Shown: in pieces, positions 1 through 8,085 of the stretch
Layout of the letters: every line of letters starts with the position of its first letter
Position numbering within the stretch: the stretch's first letter is position 1
Assembly: GCA_036227345.1 (NCBI GenBank)
Contig: CP109468.1
Span: forward strand, 4,588,001 to 4,652,000
Direction: 5' to 3'
Source of the DNA: Streptomyces sp. NBC_01463
GTDB lineage: Bacteria > Actinomycetota > Actinomycetes > Streptomycetales > Streptomycetaceae
Length of the DNA stretch: 64,000 bases
Made by a program: the position numbers and the translations under genes
The notes under the pieces: model-generated
What the model was told of the DNA's origin: nothing
What the model saw: only the letters and a program-made list of their open reading frames with translations
Databases searched by the model: none

Positions 1-524
1 TCGGCACGGGGAGCGTGGGAACCCGGTCGTACGTGGTTCTGCTGCTGGATCACCGGGGTGAGCCGCTGGTCCTCCAGGTGAAGGAGGCCAGGCCGTCGGT
101 GCTGGCGCCCTATCTGCCCGCCGTGGGCTTCGGCGTGCCGGAGGTGGAGCACGAGGGCCGCCGGGTGGTGCTCGGGCAGAAGCGGATGCAGGTCGTCAGC
201 GACATCCTGCTGGGCTGGGCGACCGTGGACGGGCGGCCGTTCCAGGTGCGGCAGTTCAGGAACCGCAAGGGCAGCGTCGACCCGGCGGCACTCGCGGCCG
301 ACCAGGTCGACGACTACGGCCGGATGACCGGTGCCCTGCTGGCGCGCGCCCACGCACACAGCGCCGACCCGCGGCTGATCGCGGGCTACTGCGGAAAGAA
401 CGACGAGCTGGACGAGGCGGTGGCGTCGTTCGCGGTGACGTACGCCGACCGGACCGAGGCGGACCACGCGGAGCTGGTGCAGGCCATCGGGGCAGGGCGG
501 ATAGCCGCCGAGCTGGGGGTGTGA
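1..524 (+). CDS. DUF2252 family protein, C-terminal part (cut by window start)
   Basis: The reading frame is already open at the left edge: frame 3 reads GTGSVGTRSYVVLL before the first ATG at 15, so the gene starts outside the window. The visible ~170 residues match the C-terminal half of DUF2252 proteins as I remember them: a G-V-G-T-R type turn, a V-K-E-A motif that resembles a kinase-like Lys strand, a V-x-x-x-D-I-L-L-G-W stretch and a final AHAHSADP helix region. DUF2252 proteins are predicted to have an aminoglycoside-phosphotransferase-like fold. The substrate is unknown, so no function is assigned. The stop TGA overlaps the next open frame, but the next gene probably starts at 584. 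Confidence 0.75.
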   Translation, partial: GTGSVGTRSYVVLLLDHRGEPLVLQVKEARPSVLAPYLPAVGFGVPEVEHEGRRVVLGQKRMQVVSDILLGWATVDGRPFQVRQFRNRKGSVDPAALAADQVDDYGRMTGALLARAHAHSADPRLIAGYCGKNDELDEAVASFAVTYADRTEADHAELVQAIGAGRIAAELGV

Positions 525-571
525 GGCCCCGTTCCGCCGACCGCGCGTCCTCGGCAGGCGGGCCGTGGCCA

Positions 572-577
572 TACGCT
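572..577 (+). promoter_or_regulatory. -10 hexamer TACGCT for a leaderless transcript
   Basis: TACGCT is followed by six bases and then GTG at 584. A TANNNT hexamer 6-7 nt before a start codon is the usual layout of leaderless Streptomyces genes. No Shine-Dalgarno sequence is visible before the GTG. Confidence 0.5.
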
Positions 578-583
578 GGACGG

Positions 584-1612
584 GTGACCCACGAAGCCGC
601 CGGGGTGCCGACCACCCGGAACGACGATGACCGGCAGGACGACGACCGGCAGGACGAGCAGCCCGGCTCCCCGGCCGAGGCGCACTCGGAGGCCCCTGCC
701 GGGGCGGCCGAGGACGCCACGGACGCTGCGGATGTTTCCGGGGCGGCTGAACCTGCCGACGGTGCTGCGGGAGCGGACGGCTCCGGCGTCGGCTCCGGCG
801 TCGGCTCTGCATCCGGCTCCGGCTCCGCCTCAGGCGAGGCGCGTCCCGAGGCGCGGTTGGCGCATGCGGTGCGGGTGGCCGAGCAGGCTCTGATCGAGTT
901 CGAGATCGCGGTGGAGACCTTCCGGGTCGAGGTCGAGAACTTCTCCCGGCTGCACCACCAGCGGCTGGGCCCCATGTACGCACGGCTGGACGAGCTCGAC
1001 GCGCAGATCGCCGAGGCGCGGGCCGCCATGACGGGCGATCCCGAGGACCTGCGCAAGGCGCAGGACGCACGGTCGATGGTGATGCCCATGCCGGGCGTCG
1101 ACGAGTTGTTCCATGACTGGATCGACTCCGACGGGCTGTCCCCCGAGGCATCGGCCATGCTGACCGAGCAGCCGGTCCGGCCGCCGAAGCGTGTCCGGCC
1201 GACCGAGGAGGCGCGCAAGCTCTACCGCGAGCTGGCACGCAAGGCCCACCCGGATCTGGCTCAGGACGAGACGGAGCGGGCCCGCCGGGACGAGTTCATC
1301 ACCCGGGTCAACGGTGCGTACGGGCGCGGGGACGAGGCGCTGCTCAGGGAACTGGCGCAGGAGTGGGCGGCCGGACCCGCCCTGCCCGAGGCGGAGCTCA
1401 GCGAGGCCGACGAGCTCTACGCCCGGCTGAACTGGCTGACCCAGCGCAAGGAACTGCTGACGGTGCTCGCCCAGGAGCTGGAGCAGAGCGCGATCGGCGC
1501 CATGCTGCGGATGGCGCCGGACGACCCCGATCACCTGCTGGAGGAGATCGCCGAGCAGTTGCTGGGCGAGGTCTCGCAGCGTGAGGCCGAGCTGGCCGGT
1601 CTGGTGCAGTAG
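584..1612 (+). CDS. J-domain-like protein
   Basis: The protein is about 342 aa if the GTG at 584 is used. I prefer that start because of the -10 hexamer at 572-577; an earlier ATG at 521 would give 21 more residues of low-quality sequence. Residues 1-80 are acidic and low complexity (runs of D, then G/S/A). Then comes a long helical region (about 85-160, likely coiled coil). A short motif K-L-Y-R-E-L-A-R-K-A-H-P-D-L near residue 215 resembles helices II-III of a J domain, including the HPD tripeptide that contacts DnaK. The C-terminal 100 residues are again charged helices. It may recruit DnaK to an unknown client. The family is common in actinomycetes but uncharacterised as far as I know. 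Confidence 0.7.
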   Translation: MTHEAAGVPTTRNDDDRQDDDRQDEQPGSPAEAHSEAPAGAAEDATDAADVSGAAEPADGAAGADGSGVGSGVGSASGSGSASGEARPEARLAHAVRVAEQALIEFEIAVETFRVEVENFSRLHHQRLGPMYARLDELDAQIAEARAAMTGDPEDLRKAQDARSMVMPMPGVDELFHDWIDSDGLSPEASAMLTEQPVRPPKRVRPTEEARKLYRELARKAHPDLAQDETERARRDEFITRVNGAYGRGDEALLRELAQEWAAGPALPEAELSEADELYARLNWLTQRKELLTVLAQELEQSAIGAMLRMAPDDPDHLLEEIAEQLLGEVSQREAELAGLVQ

Positions 1613-1658
1613 CGTTTCCGGAGACTTCGGTGCGCATTGACGAGAGAAGGCATGACCC

Positions 1659-2003
1659 ATGAATTTCGCCCAGCTTCCCGCGGTCGACGCCACGGCGGTG
1701 CCGGCGGACGGCTTCGTGCTGGACGTCCGGGAGGCCGACGAATGGGCGGCCGGGCATGTCGACGGCGCCCTGCACATCCCGATGAGTGACTTCGTCGGCC
1801 GGTTCGGCGAGCTGGCCGAGGCGGTGGAGGACGGCCGGCGCGTGCACGTGATGTGCCGGGTCGGCGGCCGGTCCGCCCAGGTCACCCAGTACCTGGTGCA
1901 GCAGGGCATCGACGCCGTGAACATCGACGGCGGCATGCTCGCCTGGGACGGTGCGGGGCGCCCGATGGTCAGCGACAGCGGTGACCCCGCGTTCGTCGTC
2001 TGA
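1659..2003 (+). CDS. Rhodanese-like domain protein
   Basis: A 114-aa single-domain rhodanese. The protein shows the family signature L-D-V-R-E-A-D-E-W near residue 22 and the active-site loop H-V-M-C-R-V-G-G-R-S near residue 65, with Cys67 as the likely persulfide-carrying nucleophile. The six-residue loop C-R-V-G-G-R fits sulfurtransferases rather than Cdc25-type phosphatases. The start ATG is preceded by GAGAGAAGG with good spacing. It lies 46 bp after the J-domain-like gene and converges on the acyl-CoA dehydrogenase gene. The physiological sulfur donor and acceptor cannot be told from sequence. Confidence 0.9.
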   Translation: MNFAQLPAVDATAVPADGFVLDVREADEWAAGHVDGALHIPMSDFVGRFGELAEAVEDGRRVHVMCRVGGRSAQVTQYLVQQGIDAVNIDGGMLAWDGAGRPMVSDSGDPAFVV

Positions 2004-2012
2004 GACCTCGCT

Positions 2013-2070
2013 CTTCTTCAGCCCGGTTTCTTCGGTCCGGTCTTCAGCCCGGTTTCTTCAGCCGGGCCCG
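2013..2070. repeat. Imperfect tandem repeat between convergent genes
   Basis: TTCAGCCCGGTTTCTTC occurs at 2016-2032 and again at 2043-2059, 27 bp apart, and a weaker third copy (GCTTCTTCAG) follows. It fills the 85-bp gap between the rhodanese gene and the convergent acyl-CoA dehydrogenase gene. Confidence 0.7.
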
Positions 2071-2088
2071 CTTCTTCAGAAGGGTTCC

Positions 2089-3288
2089 TCAGCCGAGGGG
2101 GTGGGCGGCCAGCAGGTCGCCCAGAGCCTCTTCGTGGGCTGCCGCCGGGCCTAGGGAGAGCTCGATCTGCTTCGCCCAGGCGTGGAAGCGGTGCAGGGGG
2201 TAGTCGGTGTCCGCGCCGAAGCCGCCGTGCAGGTGCTGTGCCGTCTGCACGACCCGGCGGACCCCGTCGGACGCCCAGATCTTCGCCACCGCGACATCAC
2301 CCGCCGGCGGCAGCGCGCCCGCACCGCCGACTGCGATCCGCCAGGCCGCCTGCCAGAGGGTCACCTCCATGGCCCGCAGATCGATGTAGCGGTCGGCGGC
2401 CTGTACGGCGACGGACTGGAAGGTCGCCACAGGGAAGCCGAACTGTTCGCGCTTGCCGGTGTACTCGCTCGTCATGGCCAGTACGGCCTCACCGAGCCCC
2501 AGCGCGAGGGCGCACGTTCCGGTGGTGAGCAGGGAGTGCAGCCATTCCCAGGCGTCGGCAGCCTCGATCAGCTCGCTGCTCTCGATCCGTACCCCGTCGA
2601 GCCGTACCTCGCCGAAGAGTTCGCCGTTGGTGGAGACCTGCTCGGCGATGGTGACGCCGTCGTGGCCGCGGCGTACCAGGGCCAGGACGGCCCGGCCGTC
2701 CCCGGTGTGGGCGGGCACCGCGATCCAGTCCGCGGCCTGAGCCCACGGCACTCCCGACTGCACCCCGTCGAGCACCCAGTGCGACCCGCCGCCGGTCCCG
2801 TCACCGTTCCCGCTACCGGCGTTGCCGCTGGTGGTGCCGCTGGTGGTGGTGCCGTCCGGCCTTGCGGTGACGGCGAGTTCGGCGGGGTCATGGCCGGTGC
2901 GGCCGTTGGCCCCGACCGTGAGGACCAGTTCTCCCCGTCCGACGCCCGGCAGGAGCTCTGCCGCCAGAGCCCGGTCCCCGTAACGCTGGAGCGTCATCGC
3001 GACCGCGCACGTCTCCAGCAGGGGAACCCGGGCGAGTACCTTGGCGGACTCGCGGAGCACCAGGCAGAGCGCGACCATGTCGAGGCCCGCGCCCCCGTGC
3101 TCCGGCGCCAGTGTCAGGCTCAGCAGGTCACCGGCGGCGAGACCGGCCCACAGCGGCCGGTCGATGTCGTCGGCCACCGCCCCCGGCACGAGCGCCGGAC
3201 TGGGCACCGCATCAGGGGCGACGCCCGAGAAAACCGCTCGTGCCGCCTCTGCGGCTGCCTGCTGTTCCTCGGTGAAGGTGAAGTCCAC
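2089..3288 (-). CDS. Acyl-CoA dehydrogenase family protein
   Basis: A 399-aa acyl-CoA dehydrogenase, flavin-dependent, expected to oxidise an acyl-CoA at the alpha-beta bond. The N-terminal helical domain begins MDFTFTEEQQ. The C-terminal domain contains Y-T-G-K-R-E-Q-F-G-F-P-V-A-T-F-Q near residue 275, which is the usual R-x-Q-F-G-x-P motif, and H-L-H-G-G-F-G-A-D-T-D-Y-P-L-H-R-F near residue 355. The D-Y-P-L-H-R ending resembles actinobacterial FadE proteins that act on bulky, steroid-like or branched acyl-CoAs (from memory). A low-complexity G/T/S insertion sits around residues 145-170 between the middle and C-terminal domains. A palindrome upstream (3346-3359) fits a KstR-type operator. 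The gene is separate from the paa operon (about 100 bp gap) although on the same strand. Confidence 0.88.
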   Translation of the reverse strand: MDFTFTEEQQAAAEAARAVFSGVAPDAVPSPALVPGAVADDIDRPLWAGLAAGDLLSLTLAPEHGGAGLDMVALCLVLRESAKVLARVPLLETCAVAMTLQRYGDRALAAELLPGVGRGELVLTVGANGRTGHDPAELAVTARPDGTTTSGTTSGNAGSGNGDGTGGGSHWVLDGVQSGVPWAQAADWIAVPAHTGDGRAVLALVRRGHDGVTIAEQVSTNGELFGEVRLDGVRIESSELIEAADAWEWLHSLLTTGTCALALGLGEAVLAMTSEYTGKREQFGFPVATFQSVAVQAADRYIDLRAMEVTLWQAAWRIAVGGAGALPPAGDVAVAKIWASDGVRRVVQTAQHLHGGFGADTDYPLHRFHAWAKQIELSLGPAAAHEEALGDLLAAHPLG

Positions 3289-3345
3289 TGTCCTGGCCTC
3301 CCGCGAACCGCTGCGCCCGTACCCGGACCTGACGGATCGTCAAGA

Positions 3346-3359
3346 TAGAACAGGTTCTA
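3346..3359. promoter_or_regulatory. KstR-like palindrome upstream of acyl-CoA dehydrogenase
   Basis: TAGAACAGGTTCTA has perfect 6-bp arms around a 2-bp centre and fits the mycobacterial KstR operator pattern TNNAACNNGTTNNA at every fixed position. It lies about 58 bp upstream of the dehydrogenase start. No KstR-like gene lies in the window. Confidence 0.5.
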
Positions 3360-3390
3360 CAAGAAGGGAACAGTCCGGCCGCACCGCGGG

Positions 3391-4449
3391 TCAGCGGTCG
3401 AAGTCGAGCTCCACTTCTCCGGTCACCGGATGGGACTGACAGGCCAGCACATAGCCTCCTTCCGTCTCCTCCGGCTCCAGGGCGAAGTTGCGGTCCATCC
3501 GCACCTCGCCCGAGACCAGGAAGGCCCGGCAGGTCCCGCACACCCCGCCCTTGCAGGCGTACGGCGCGTCCGAGCGGCTGCGCAGCACCGTCTCCAGCAG
3601 CGACTCGCCCTCCTGCACCGGCCAGGTGCCCGAGCGGCCGTCCAGGGTCGCGGTGAGCGTGCTGTGCGCGGACGCCTCGACGCGAGCCCGGGCGGCGGCC
3701 TCCGGGACGTCCTCGACGTGGAAGATCTCCTGGTGGATGCGGGTCCGGTCGACGCCCAGGCCGTGCAGCGCGCCCTCGGCGGCCCGGACCAGACCGAGCG
3801 GACCGCACAGGTACCAGCCCTCGACCTCGGCCACCGGCAGCAGGGCCGGCAGGAGTCCGGTGAGCCTTTCGCGATCCAGCCGGCCCGACGGGAGACCCGC
3901 CTGCTGTTCCTCCCGGGAAAGCGCGGTGACCAGCTGGAACCGGTCCGGGTAGCGGTCCTTCAGGTCGGCCACCTCGTCCAGGAACATCGTGGACGCCGCG
4001 GTCCGGTCGCTCCGGATCAGGCAGAACGAGGCCTCGGGTTCCCGGGCCAGCAGCGTCGCCGCGATGGACAGCACCGGGGTGATGCCGCTGCCCCCGACGA
4101 TCGCCGCGAACCGCCCGGCACGCGGTGCGAGCACGAAGCGCCCCATCGGGGGCATCGCCTCGACCTGGTCGCCGACCGACAGTTCCTTGAGCGCGTACGT
4201 GGAGAACGCGCCGCCGTCGACGAGACGGATGCCCACCTTCAGCGACGGGTCGGCCGGCCGTTCGGTCGCCGGTGCGCAGATCGAGTACGAGCGCCGGATC
4301 TCCTCGCCGTCCACGGTGTAGCGGACATTGAGGTGCTGACCGGGTTTGTGGCGGAAGGTCTCGCGCAGTTCGGACGGCACGGCGAAGGTGACAGCCACCG
4401 AATCGTCCGTGAGCCGCTCGATCGCGCTGACCCGGAGCGGATGGAACAT
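3391..4449 (-). CDS. paaE: Phenylacetyl-CoA epoxidase reductase subunit PaaE
   Basis: A 352-aa electron-transfer subunit that passes electrons from NADPH through FAD and a 2Fe-2S cluster to the di-iron PaaA subunit of phenylacetyl-CoA 1,2-epoxidase. The FAD motif R53-S-Y-S is followed by the nucleotide-binding G-G-S-G-I-T-P at about 119-125. A C-terminal plant-type ferredoxin domain carries the cluster ligands C299, C304, C307 and C337. This order (ferredoxin reductase first, ferredoxin last) is the one known for PaaE. It is the last gene of paaABCDE; its ATG immediately follows the paaD stop codon, so the two are probably translationally coupled. Confidence 0.96.
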   Translation of the reverse strand: MFHPLRVSAIERLTDDSVAVTFAVPSELRETFRHKPGQHLNVRYTVDGEEIRRSYSICAPATERPADPSLKVGIRLVDGGAFSTYALKELSVGDQVEAMPPMGRFVLAPRAGRFAAIVGGSGITPVLSIAATLLAREPEASFCLIRSDRTAASTMFLDEVADLKDRYPDRFQLVTALSREEQQAGLPSGRLDRERLTGLLPALLPVAEVEGWYLCGPLGLVRAAEGALHGLGVDRTRIHQEIFHVEDVPEAAARARVEASAHSTLTATLDGRSGTWPVQEGESLLETVLRSRSDAPYACKGGVCGTCRAFLVSGEVRMDRNFALEPEETEGGYVLACQSHPVTGEVELDFDR

Positions 4450-4956
4450 CTACAACTCCTTGAAGTGGTCGAACGGTTCGCGACACGACACACACCGACG
4501 CAACGCCTTGCAGGCGGTCGAGGAGAACCGGCTCAGCAGCTCCGTGTCGGTGGAGCCGCAGTGCGGGCAGCGCACCGACAGGGTGAGCGGCACGGGTCCG
4601 TCGGCGGGGGACCCGGCGGCGTGCGGCCTCGGGGGTGCGATGCCGAACTCGGCGAGCTTGCGACGCCCTTCCGCGCTGATGTCGTCCGTGGACCAGGCGG
4701 GGGCGAGGACGGTGACCACGGAGACCTCGGTCATGCCGTGGTCGTGGAGCACGCGCTCGATGTCCGTAGACATGGCCTCTATCGCCGGGCAGCCGGTGTA
4801 GGTCGGGGTGAGCCGGACCGTGACGCGGCCCGGTGCCAGCACCTCGACGCCCCGGAGCACGCCCAGCTCCTCCAGGGTCAGCACGGGAAGCTCCGGATCG
4901 GGGACGGAGCCCGCGAGACTCCGCAGCTCCTCCTCGAGCGGTGTCCAGGTCACCAT
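4450..4956 (-). CDS. paaD: Phenylacetyl-CoA epoxidase accessory protein PaaD
   Basis: A 168-aa protein with an N-terminal MIP18/DUF59 domain (T-Y-T-G-C-P-A-I near residues 52-58) and a C-terminal zinc-ribbon-like segment with C130-P-H-C133, C149, C155 and C158. PaaD is required for the multicomponent epoxidase and is thought to help Fe-S or metal-centre assembly. The start is ATG at 4956: the codons run ATG-GTG-A across the paaC stop (overlap 4950-4956). A longer frame exists upstream but it only mirrors paaC. The Cys-rich tail is typical of PaaD rather than of SufT-like DUF59 proteins. Confidence 0.93.
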   Translation of the reverse strand: MVTWTPLEEELRSLAGSVPDPELPVLTLEELGVLRGVEVLAPGRVTVRLTPTYTGCPAIEAMSTDIERVLHDHGMTEVSVVTVLAPAWSTDDISAEGRRKLAEFGIAPPRPHAAGSPADGPVPLTLSVRCPHCGSTDTELLSRFSSTACKALRRCVSCREPFDHFKEL

Positions 4957-5651
4957 GACGCCCCCGGATGACTGCGGTGCAGGTGCTGCATCTCGGCGAC
5001 CATGCGGCCGAAAGGTTCCGTGTGGATGCCCTGCCGGCCCGCGCCCGCCGTCCAGGCGCCGGTCTGCGGTCCTGTCGGTACGGTCAGCGTCGCCCGTTCC
5101 AGCACGGTGGTGACGGAGTCCAGCCAGCGGCTGTGCAGTGCCTGCCAGTCCACCTCCACGCCCTCGACGGGCTGGAACAGCTCGCCGGTGAAACGCCACA
5201 GGGCGTCCACGCCGCGCTGCATGCGTGCGTGGCTCTCCTCCGTGCCGTCGCCGAGGCGCAGGGTCCACTGCTCGGCGTGGTCCCGGTGGTAGGCGACCTC
5301 CTTGACCGCCTTCGCCGCCAGCCCGGCGAACTCGCCGTCACCGGCCGCCAGCTGTTCGTACAGCCCGTGCTGGTGCACGGAGAAGTACAGCTGACGGGCG
5401 ATGGTGTGGGCGAAGTCGCCGTTCGGCTGCTCGACCAGCTGGACGTTGCGGAAGGCGCGCTCCTCGCGCAGGTACGCCAGCTCGTCCTCGTCACCCACCA
5501 GGGACAGCAGCACCCGCGCCTGGCCGAGCAGGTCCAGGGCGATGTTGGCGAGGGCCACCTCCTCCTCCAGCACGGGCGCATGGCCCGCCCACTCCCCCAG
5601 CCGGTGCGACAGCACCAGCGCGTCGTCGCCGAGGGCGAGGGCCGCGGTCAC
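4950..5651 (-). CDS. paaC: Phenylacetyl-CoA epoxidase structural subunit PaaC
   Basis: A 233-aa ferritin-like subunit that forms the heterodimer core with PaaA. It starts with GTG at 5651, overlapping the paaB stop by GTGA. Visible family features are E-W-x-G-H-A-P-x-L-E-E-E-V-A-L-A-N-I-A-L-D-L-L-G-Q-A near residues 18-43, and F-R-N-V-Q-L-V-E-Q-P-N-G-D-F-A near 63-77. PaaC keeps the helical bundle of PaaA but usually lacks a complete iron site and has a structural role; I base that on the family, not on this sequence. Confidence 0.95.
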   Translation of the reverse strand: MTAALALGDDALVLSHRLGEWAGHAPVLEEEVALANIALDLLGQARVLLSLVGDEDELAYLREERAFRNVQLVEQPNGDFAHTIARQLYFSVHQHGLYEQLAAGDGEFAGLAAKAVKEVAYHRDHAEQWTLRLGDGTEESHARMQRGVDALWRFTGELFQPVEGVEVDWQALHSRWLDSVTTVLERATLTVPTGPQTGAWTAGAGRQGIHTEPFGRMVAEMQHLHRSHPGASW

Positions 5652-5938
5652 AGGTGCTTCACCCCGTCCGGGATCGCGTAGAAGGTGGGGTGCCGGTAGG
5701 GCTTGTCGCCGGCCGGCTCGAAGAACGTGTCCTTCTCGTCCGGCGACGACGCCGTGATCTGGCTGGAGGGCACCACCCAGAGCGAGACGCCCTCGGACCT
5801 GCGGGTGTACAGATCGCGGGCGTTGCGCAGGGCCATTTCGGCGTCCGGTGCGTGCAGGCTGCCGGCGTGGGTGTGGGACAGCCCGCGCCGTGAGCGCACG
5901 AACACCTCCCACAGCGGCCAGTCGGTCGAGCTGCTCAT
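5648..5938 (-). CDS. paaB: Phenylacetyl-CoA epoxidase subunit PaaB
   Basis: A 96-aa protein, the normal PaaB length. It begins [19 protein letters not shown] and contains [11 protein letters not shown], both characteristic of PaaB. PaaB bridges PaaA-PaaC dimers in the assembled epoxidase. The gene overlaps paaA by ATGA (5935-5938) and paaC by GTGA (5648-5651). Confidence 0.96.
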   Translation of the reverse strand: MSSSTDWPLWEVFVRSRRGLSHTHAGSLHAPDAEMALRNARDLYTRRSEGVSLWVVPSSQITASSPDEKDTFFEPAGDKPYRHPTFYAIPDGVKHL

Positions 5939-6948
5939 GCTGTCGCCTCCCCGTTCGGTGCATCCGGTACGTCCGTGTGCTTCTGTGCGTACGCGGCGGC
6001 GGCTTCCCGCACCCAGGCGCCTTCCTCATGGGCCCGGCGGCGCTGGGTGAGGCGCTGCTCGTTGCACGGCCCGTTGCCCTTCAGGACCTCCTGGAACTCC
6101 GTCCAGTCGATCGCCCCGAAGTCGTGCTGACCGCGCTCCTCGTTCCACCGGAGGTCCGGGTCGGGGAGGGTGAGGCCCAGGACCTCGGCCTGCGGGACGC
6201 AGATGTCCACGAAGCGCTGCCGCAGCTCGTCGTTGGAGTGCCGCTTGATCTTCCAGGTCATCGACTGCGCCGAATGGGACGAGGCGTCGTCGGGCGGGCC
6301 GAACATCATCAGGGACGGCCACCACCACCGGTTCACCGCGTCCTGTGCCATCTCGTGCTGCGCCTGGGTGCCGGCGCTGAGGGCCAGCAGGAGCTCGTAC
6401 CCCTGGCGCTGGTGGAAGGACTCCTCCTTGCAGATGCGGACCATGGCCCGGGCGTAGGGGCCGTAGGAGCAGCGGCAGAGAGGGACCTGGTTGGTGATCG
6501 CGGCGCCGTCCACGAGCCAGCCGATGGCGCCGACGTCAGCCCAGGTCAGCGTCGGGTAGTTGAAGATCGATGAATACCGCTGGCGTCCCGCGTGCAGCTT
6601 GTCGAGCAGCTCCTCGCGGCCGGTGCCGAGGGTCTCCGCCGCGCTGTACAGATACAGCCCGTGGCCCGCCTCGTCCTGCACCTTGGCCATCAGGATGGCC
6701 TTGCGGCGCAGCGAGGGCGCGCGGCTGATCCAGTTGGCCTCCGGCTGCATGCCGATGATCTCGGAGTGGGCGTGCTGGGCCATTTGCCTGACCAGCGAGG
6801 CGCGGTAGGCATCGGGCATCCAGTCACGTGGCTCGATGCGCTCGTCGGCCGCCACCGCGGCGTCGAAGGCCGCCTCCAGGGCCTCGTCCGCCCCATCGGT
6901 ACTGCCCGCTGTCGCCTGCGCTGTCTGGCCCGCAGTCACTGCCGCCAT
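5935..6948 (-). CDS. paaA: Phenylacetyl-CoA epoxidase catalytic subunit PaaA
   Basis: A 337-aa di-iron oxygenase subunit that converts phenylacetyl-CoA to its ring 1,2-epoxide, the committing step of aerobic phenylacetate breakdown. The first ~35 residues are an Ala-rich extension. Likely metal and active-site positions are in H61-S-E63, Q-D-E-A-G-H near 91-96 and C-K-E-E-S-F-H-Q near 173-180. It is the first gene of the minus-strand operon paaABCDE. An AGGGAG ribosome site lies just upstream, and an 18-bp palindrome at 6961-6978 overlaps the end of that site, so repressor binding could directly block the operon. No paaK ligase or paaG/Z/F/H/J gene is present in this window. Confidence 0.96.
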   Translation of the reverse strand: MAAVTAGQTAQATAGSTDGADEALEAAFDAAVAADERIEPRDWMPDAYRASLVRQMAQHAHSEIIGMQPEANWISRAPSLRRKAILMAKVQDEAGHGLYLYSAAETLGTGREELLDKLHAGRQRYSSIFNYPTLTWADVGAIGWLVDGAAITNQVPLCRCSYGPYARAMVRICKEESFHQRQGYELLLALSAGTQAQHEMAQDAVNRWWWPSLMMFGPPDDASSHSAQSMTWKIKRHSNDELRQRFVDICVPQAEVLGLTLPDPDLRWNEERGQHDFGAIDWTEFQEVLKGNGPCNEQRLTQRRRAHEEGAWVREAAAAYAQKHTDVPDAPNGEATA

Positions 6949-6960
6949 CCCGGACTCCCT

Positions 6961-6978
6961 ACCGACCGATCGTTCGGT
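6961..6978. promoter_or_regulatory. PaaR-type operator, copy 1 (upstream of paaA)
   Basis: ACCGACCGATCGTTCGGT is an 18-bp palindrome with one mismatched pair (consensus ACCGANCGATCGNTCGGT). Its reverse complement differs from the site at 12421-12438 at only the last base. It ends 13 bp upstream of the paaA start codon, in the paaA/DUF5819 divergent region. Confidence 0.7.
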
Positions 6979-7062
6979 TCAATGTCTTCAATGGTGAGTC
7001 TGCGGCCCGTAGGGTGTCAACCCTGTGGATAACTGACCGGGATCGACGGGGATCGGGGCGGG

Positions 7063-8085
7063 ATGGATTCGTACGACGGCAAGGACGTCGGCGGGGGCGT
7101 CAGCGGTGGCGCCGGCGGTGGGGGTGACGGCGCGGCCGACCCTGATCCGCGTACGGATTCCGAGCCACGGAAGGATTCCGAGCCACGGAAGGGTTCCGAG
7201 CCGCGTGAGGTTCCTGAGCGGCAGACCGTTCCCGAGGCGCAGACCGTTCCCGAGACGCGCACCTTTGCCGAGGCTGATGTGCGTGCCGATGTGGCGGACC
7301 CGGGTGCTGATGCGGGTCCCGGGCACGACTCCGAGCGCGGCTCCGGTCGAGGCCTCGGTCTCGGCTCCTGTCCCGGTTCAGTTCCCGATTCCGGCCCGGA
7401 GCCACCCCCTGAGCCGGCCCCTGAGCCCCGGGTCGGTATGGCCGGGCTCTCGTTTCCGTATCAGGTCGCCGCATCCGTGGCGCTGTCGGTGATCGGGCTG
7501 TTCGCCTGTGTCCAGCTCGGCATGGTGTTCCTGCACGTCGCCCCCTCCAACACGCTGACCAAGCAGTACGGCGAGGCGGTCGACCAATGGGTCTACCCCG
7601 AGTTCGAGCAGAACTGGAAGCTGTTCGCTCCCAATCCGCTCCAGCAGAACATCGCCGTGCACGTGCGGGCCGAGATAGCCGGCCCCGGCAGCCGTCGGAC
7701 CACGCCCTGGATGAGCCTCTCGGGCGAGGACGGTGAGGCGATACGCGGCAATCTGCTGCCCAGCCACGTCCAGCAGAACGAACTCCGCCGGGGATGGGAC
7801 TTCTACCTCGGCTCGCACGACAACGAGAACCGCGCCAACGGCATGCGCGGCCGGCTCTCCGAGCAGTACATCCGGCGCATCGTGATGCTGCGCCTCAGTG
7901 AGCACGACTACGGCGGCACCGTACTGAGGATTCAGGTCAGGTCCGAGATCAGGTCCGTAGCGGCTCCCGCGTGGAGCGGCGAGAAGATCAGCACCAAGCC
8001 GTCCTACCGGGTTCTGCCCTGGTGGACCGTCACCGCGGCCGACCTCCCGAAGGGCTCGGCCGCCTCCGAGGAGGCGGACCAGTGA
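7063..8085 (+). CDS. DUF5819 family membrane-anchored protein
   Basis: A 340-aa protein. Residues 1-125 are a low-complexity, charged and Pro-rich cytoplasmic stretch with short repeats of S-E-P-R-K and V-P-E-x-Q-T. One transmembrane helix follows (about 133-157, V-A-A-S-V-A-L-S-V-I-G-L-F-A-C-V-Q). The outside domain has W-V-Y-P-E-F-E-Q-N-W-K-L-F-A-P-N-P near 172-188, which I recognise as the DUF5819 signature. It is almost always next to an HTTM protein, as here (GTGA overlap with the next gene). The pairing suggests a two-part membrane enzyme related to vitamin-K-dependent carboxylases. The biochemical role is unknown. Confidence 0.8.
   Translation: MDSYDGKDVGGGVSGGAGGGGDGAADPDPRTDSEPRKDSEPRKGSEPREVPERQTVPEAQTVPETRTFAEADVRADVADPGADAGPGHDSERGSGRGLGLGSCPGSVPDSGPEPPPEPAPEPRVGMAGLSFPYQVAASVALSVIGLFACVQLGMVFLHVAPSNTLTKQYGEAVDQWVYPEFEQNWKLFAPNPLQQNIAVHVRAEIAGPGSRRTTPWMSLSGEDGEAIRGNLLPSHVQQNELRRGWDFYLGSHDNENRANGMRGRLSEQYIRRIVMLRLSEHDYGGTVLRIQVRSEIRSVAAPAWSGEKISTKPSYRVLPWWTVTAADLPKGSAASEEADQ

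Noticed and set aside
256..1218. Long open frames on the opposite strand of real genes throughout the window
   Set aside because: High G+C content opens antisense frames; their proteins are Arg/Pro/Ala-rich with no motifs, and the opposite strand has recognised families.
4957..5268. N-terminal extension of PaaD to 272 aa
   Set aside because: The extra 104 residues only mirror paaC in another frame; the ATG at 4956 overlaps the paaC stop as expected for the operon.
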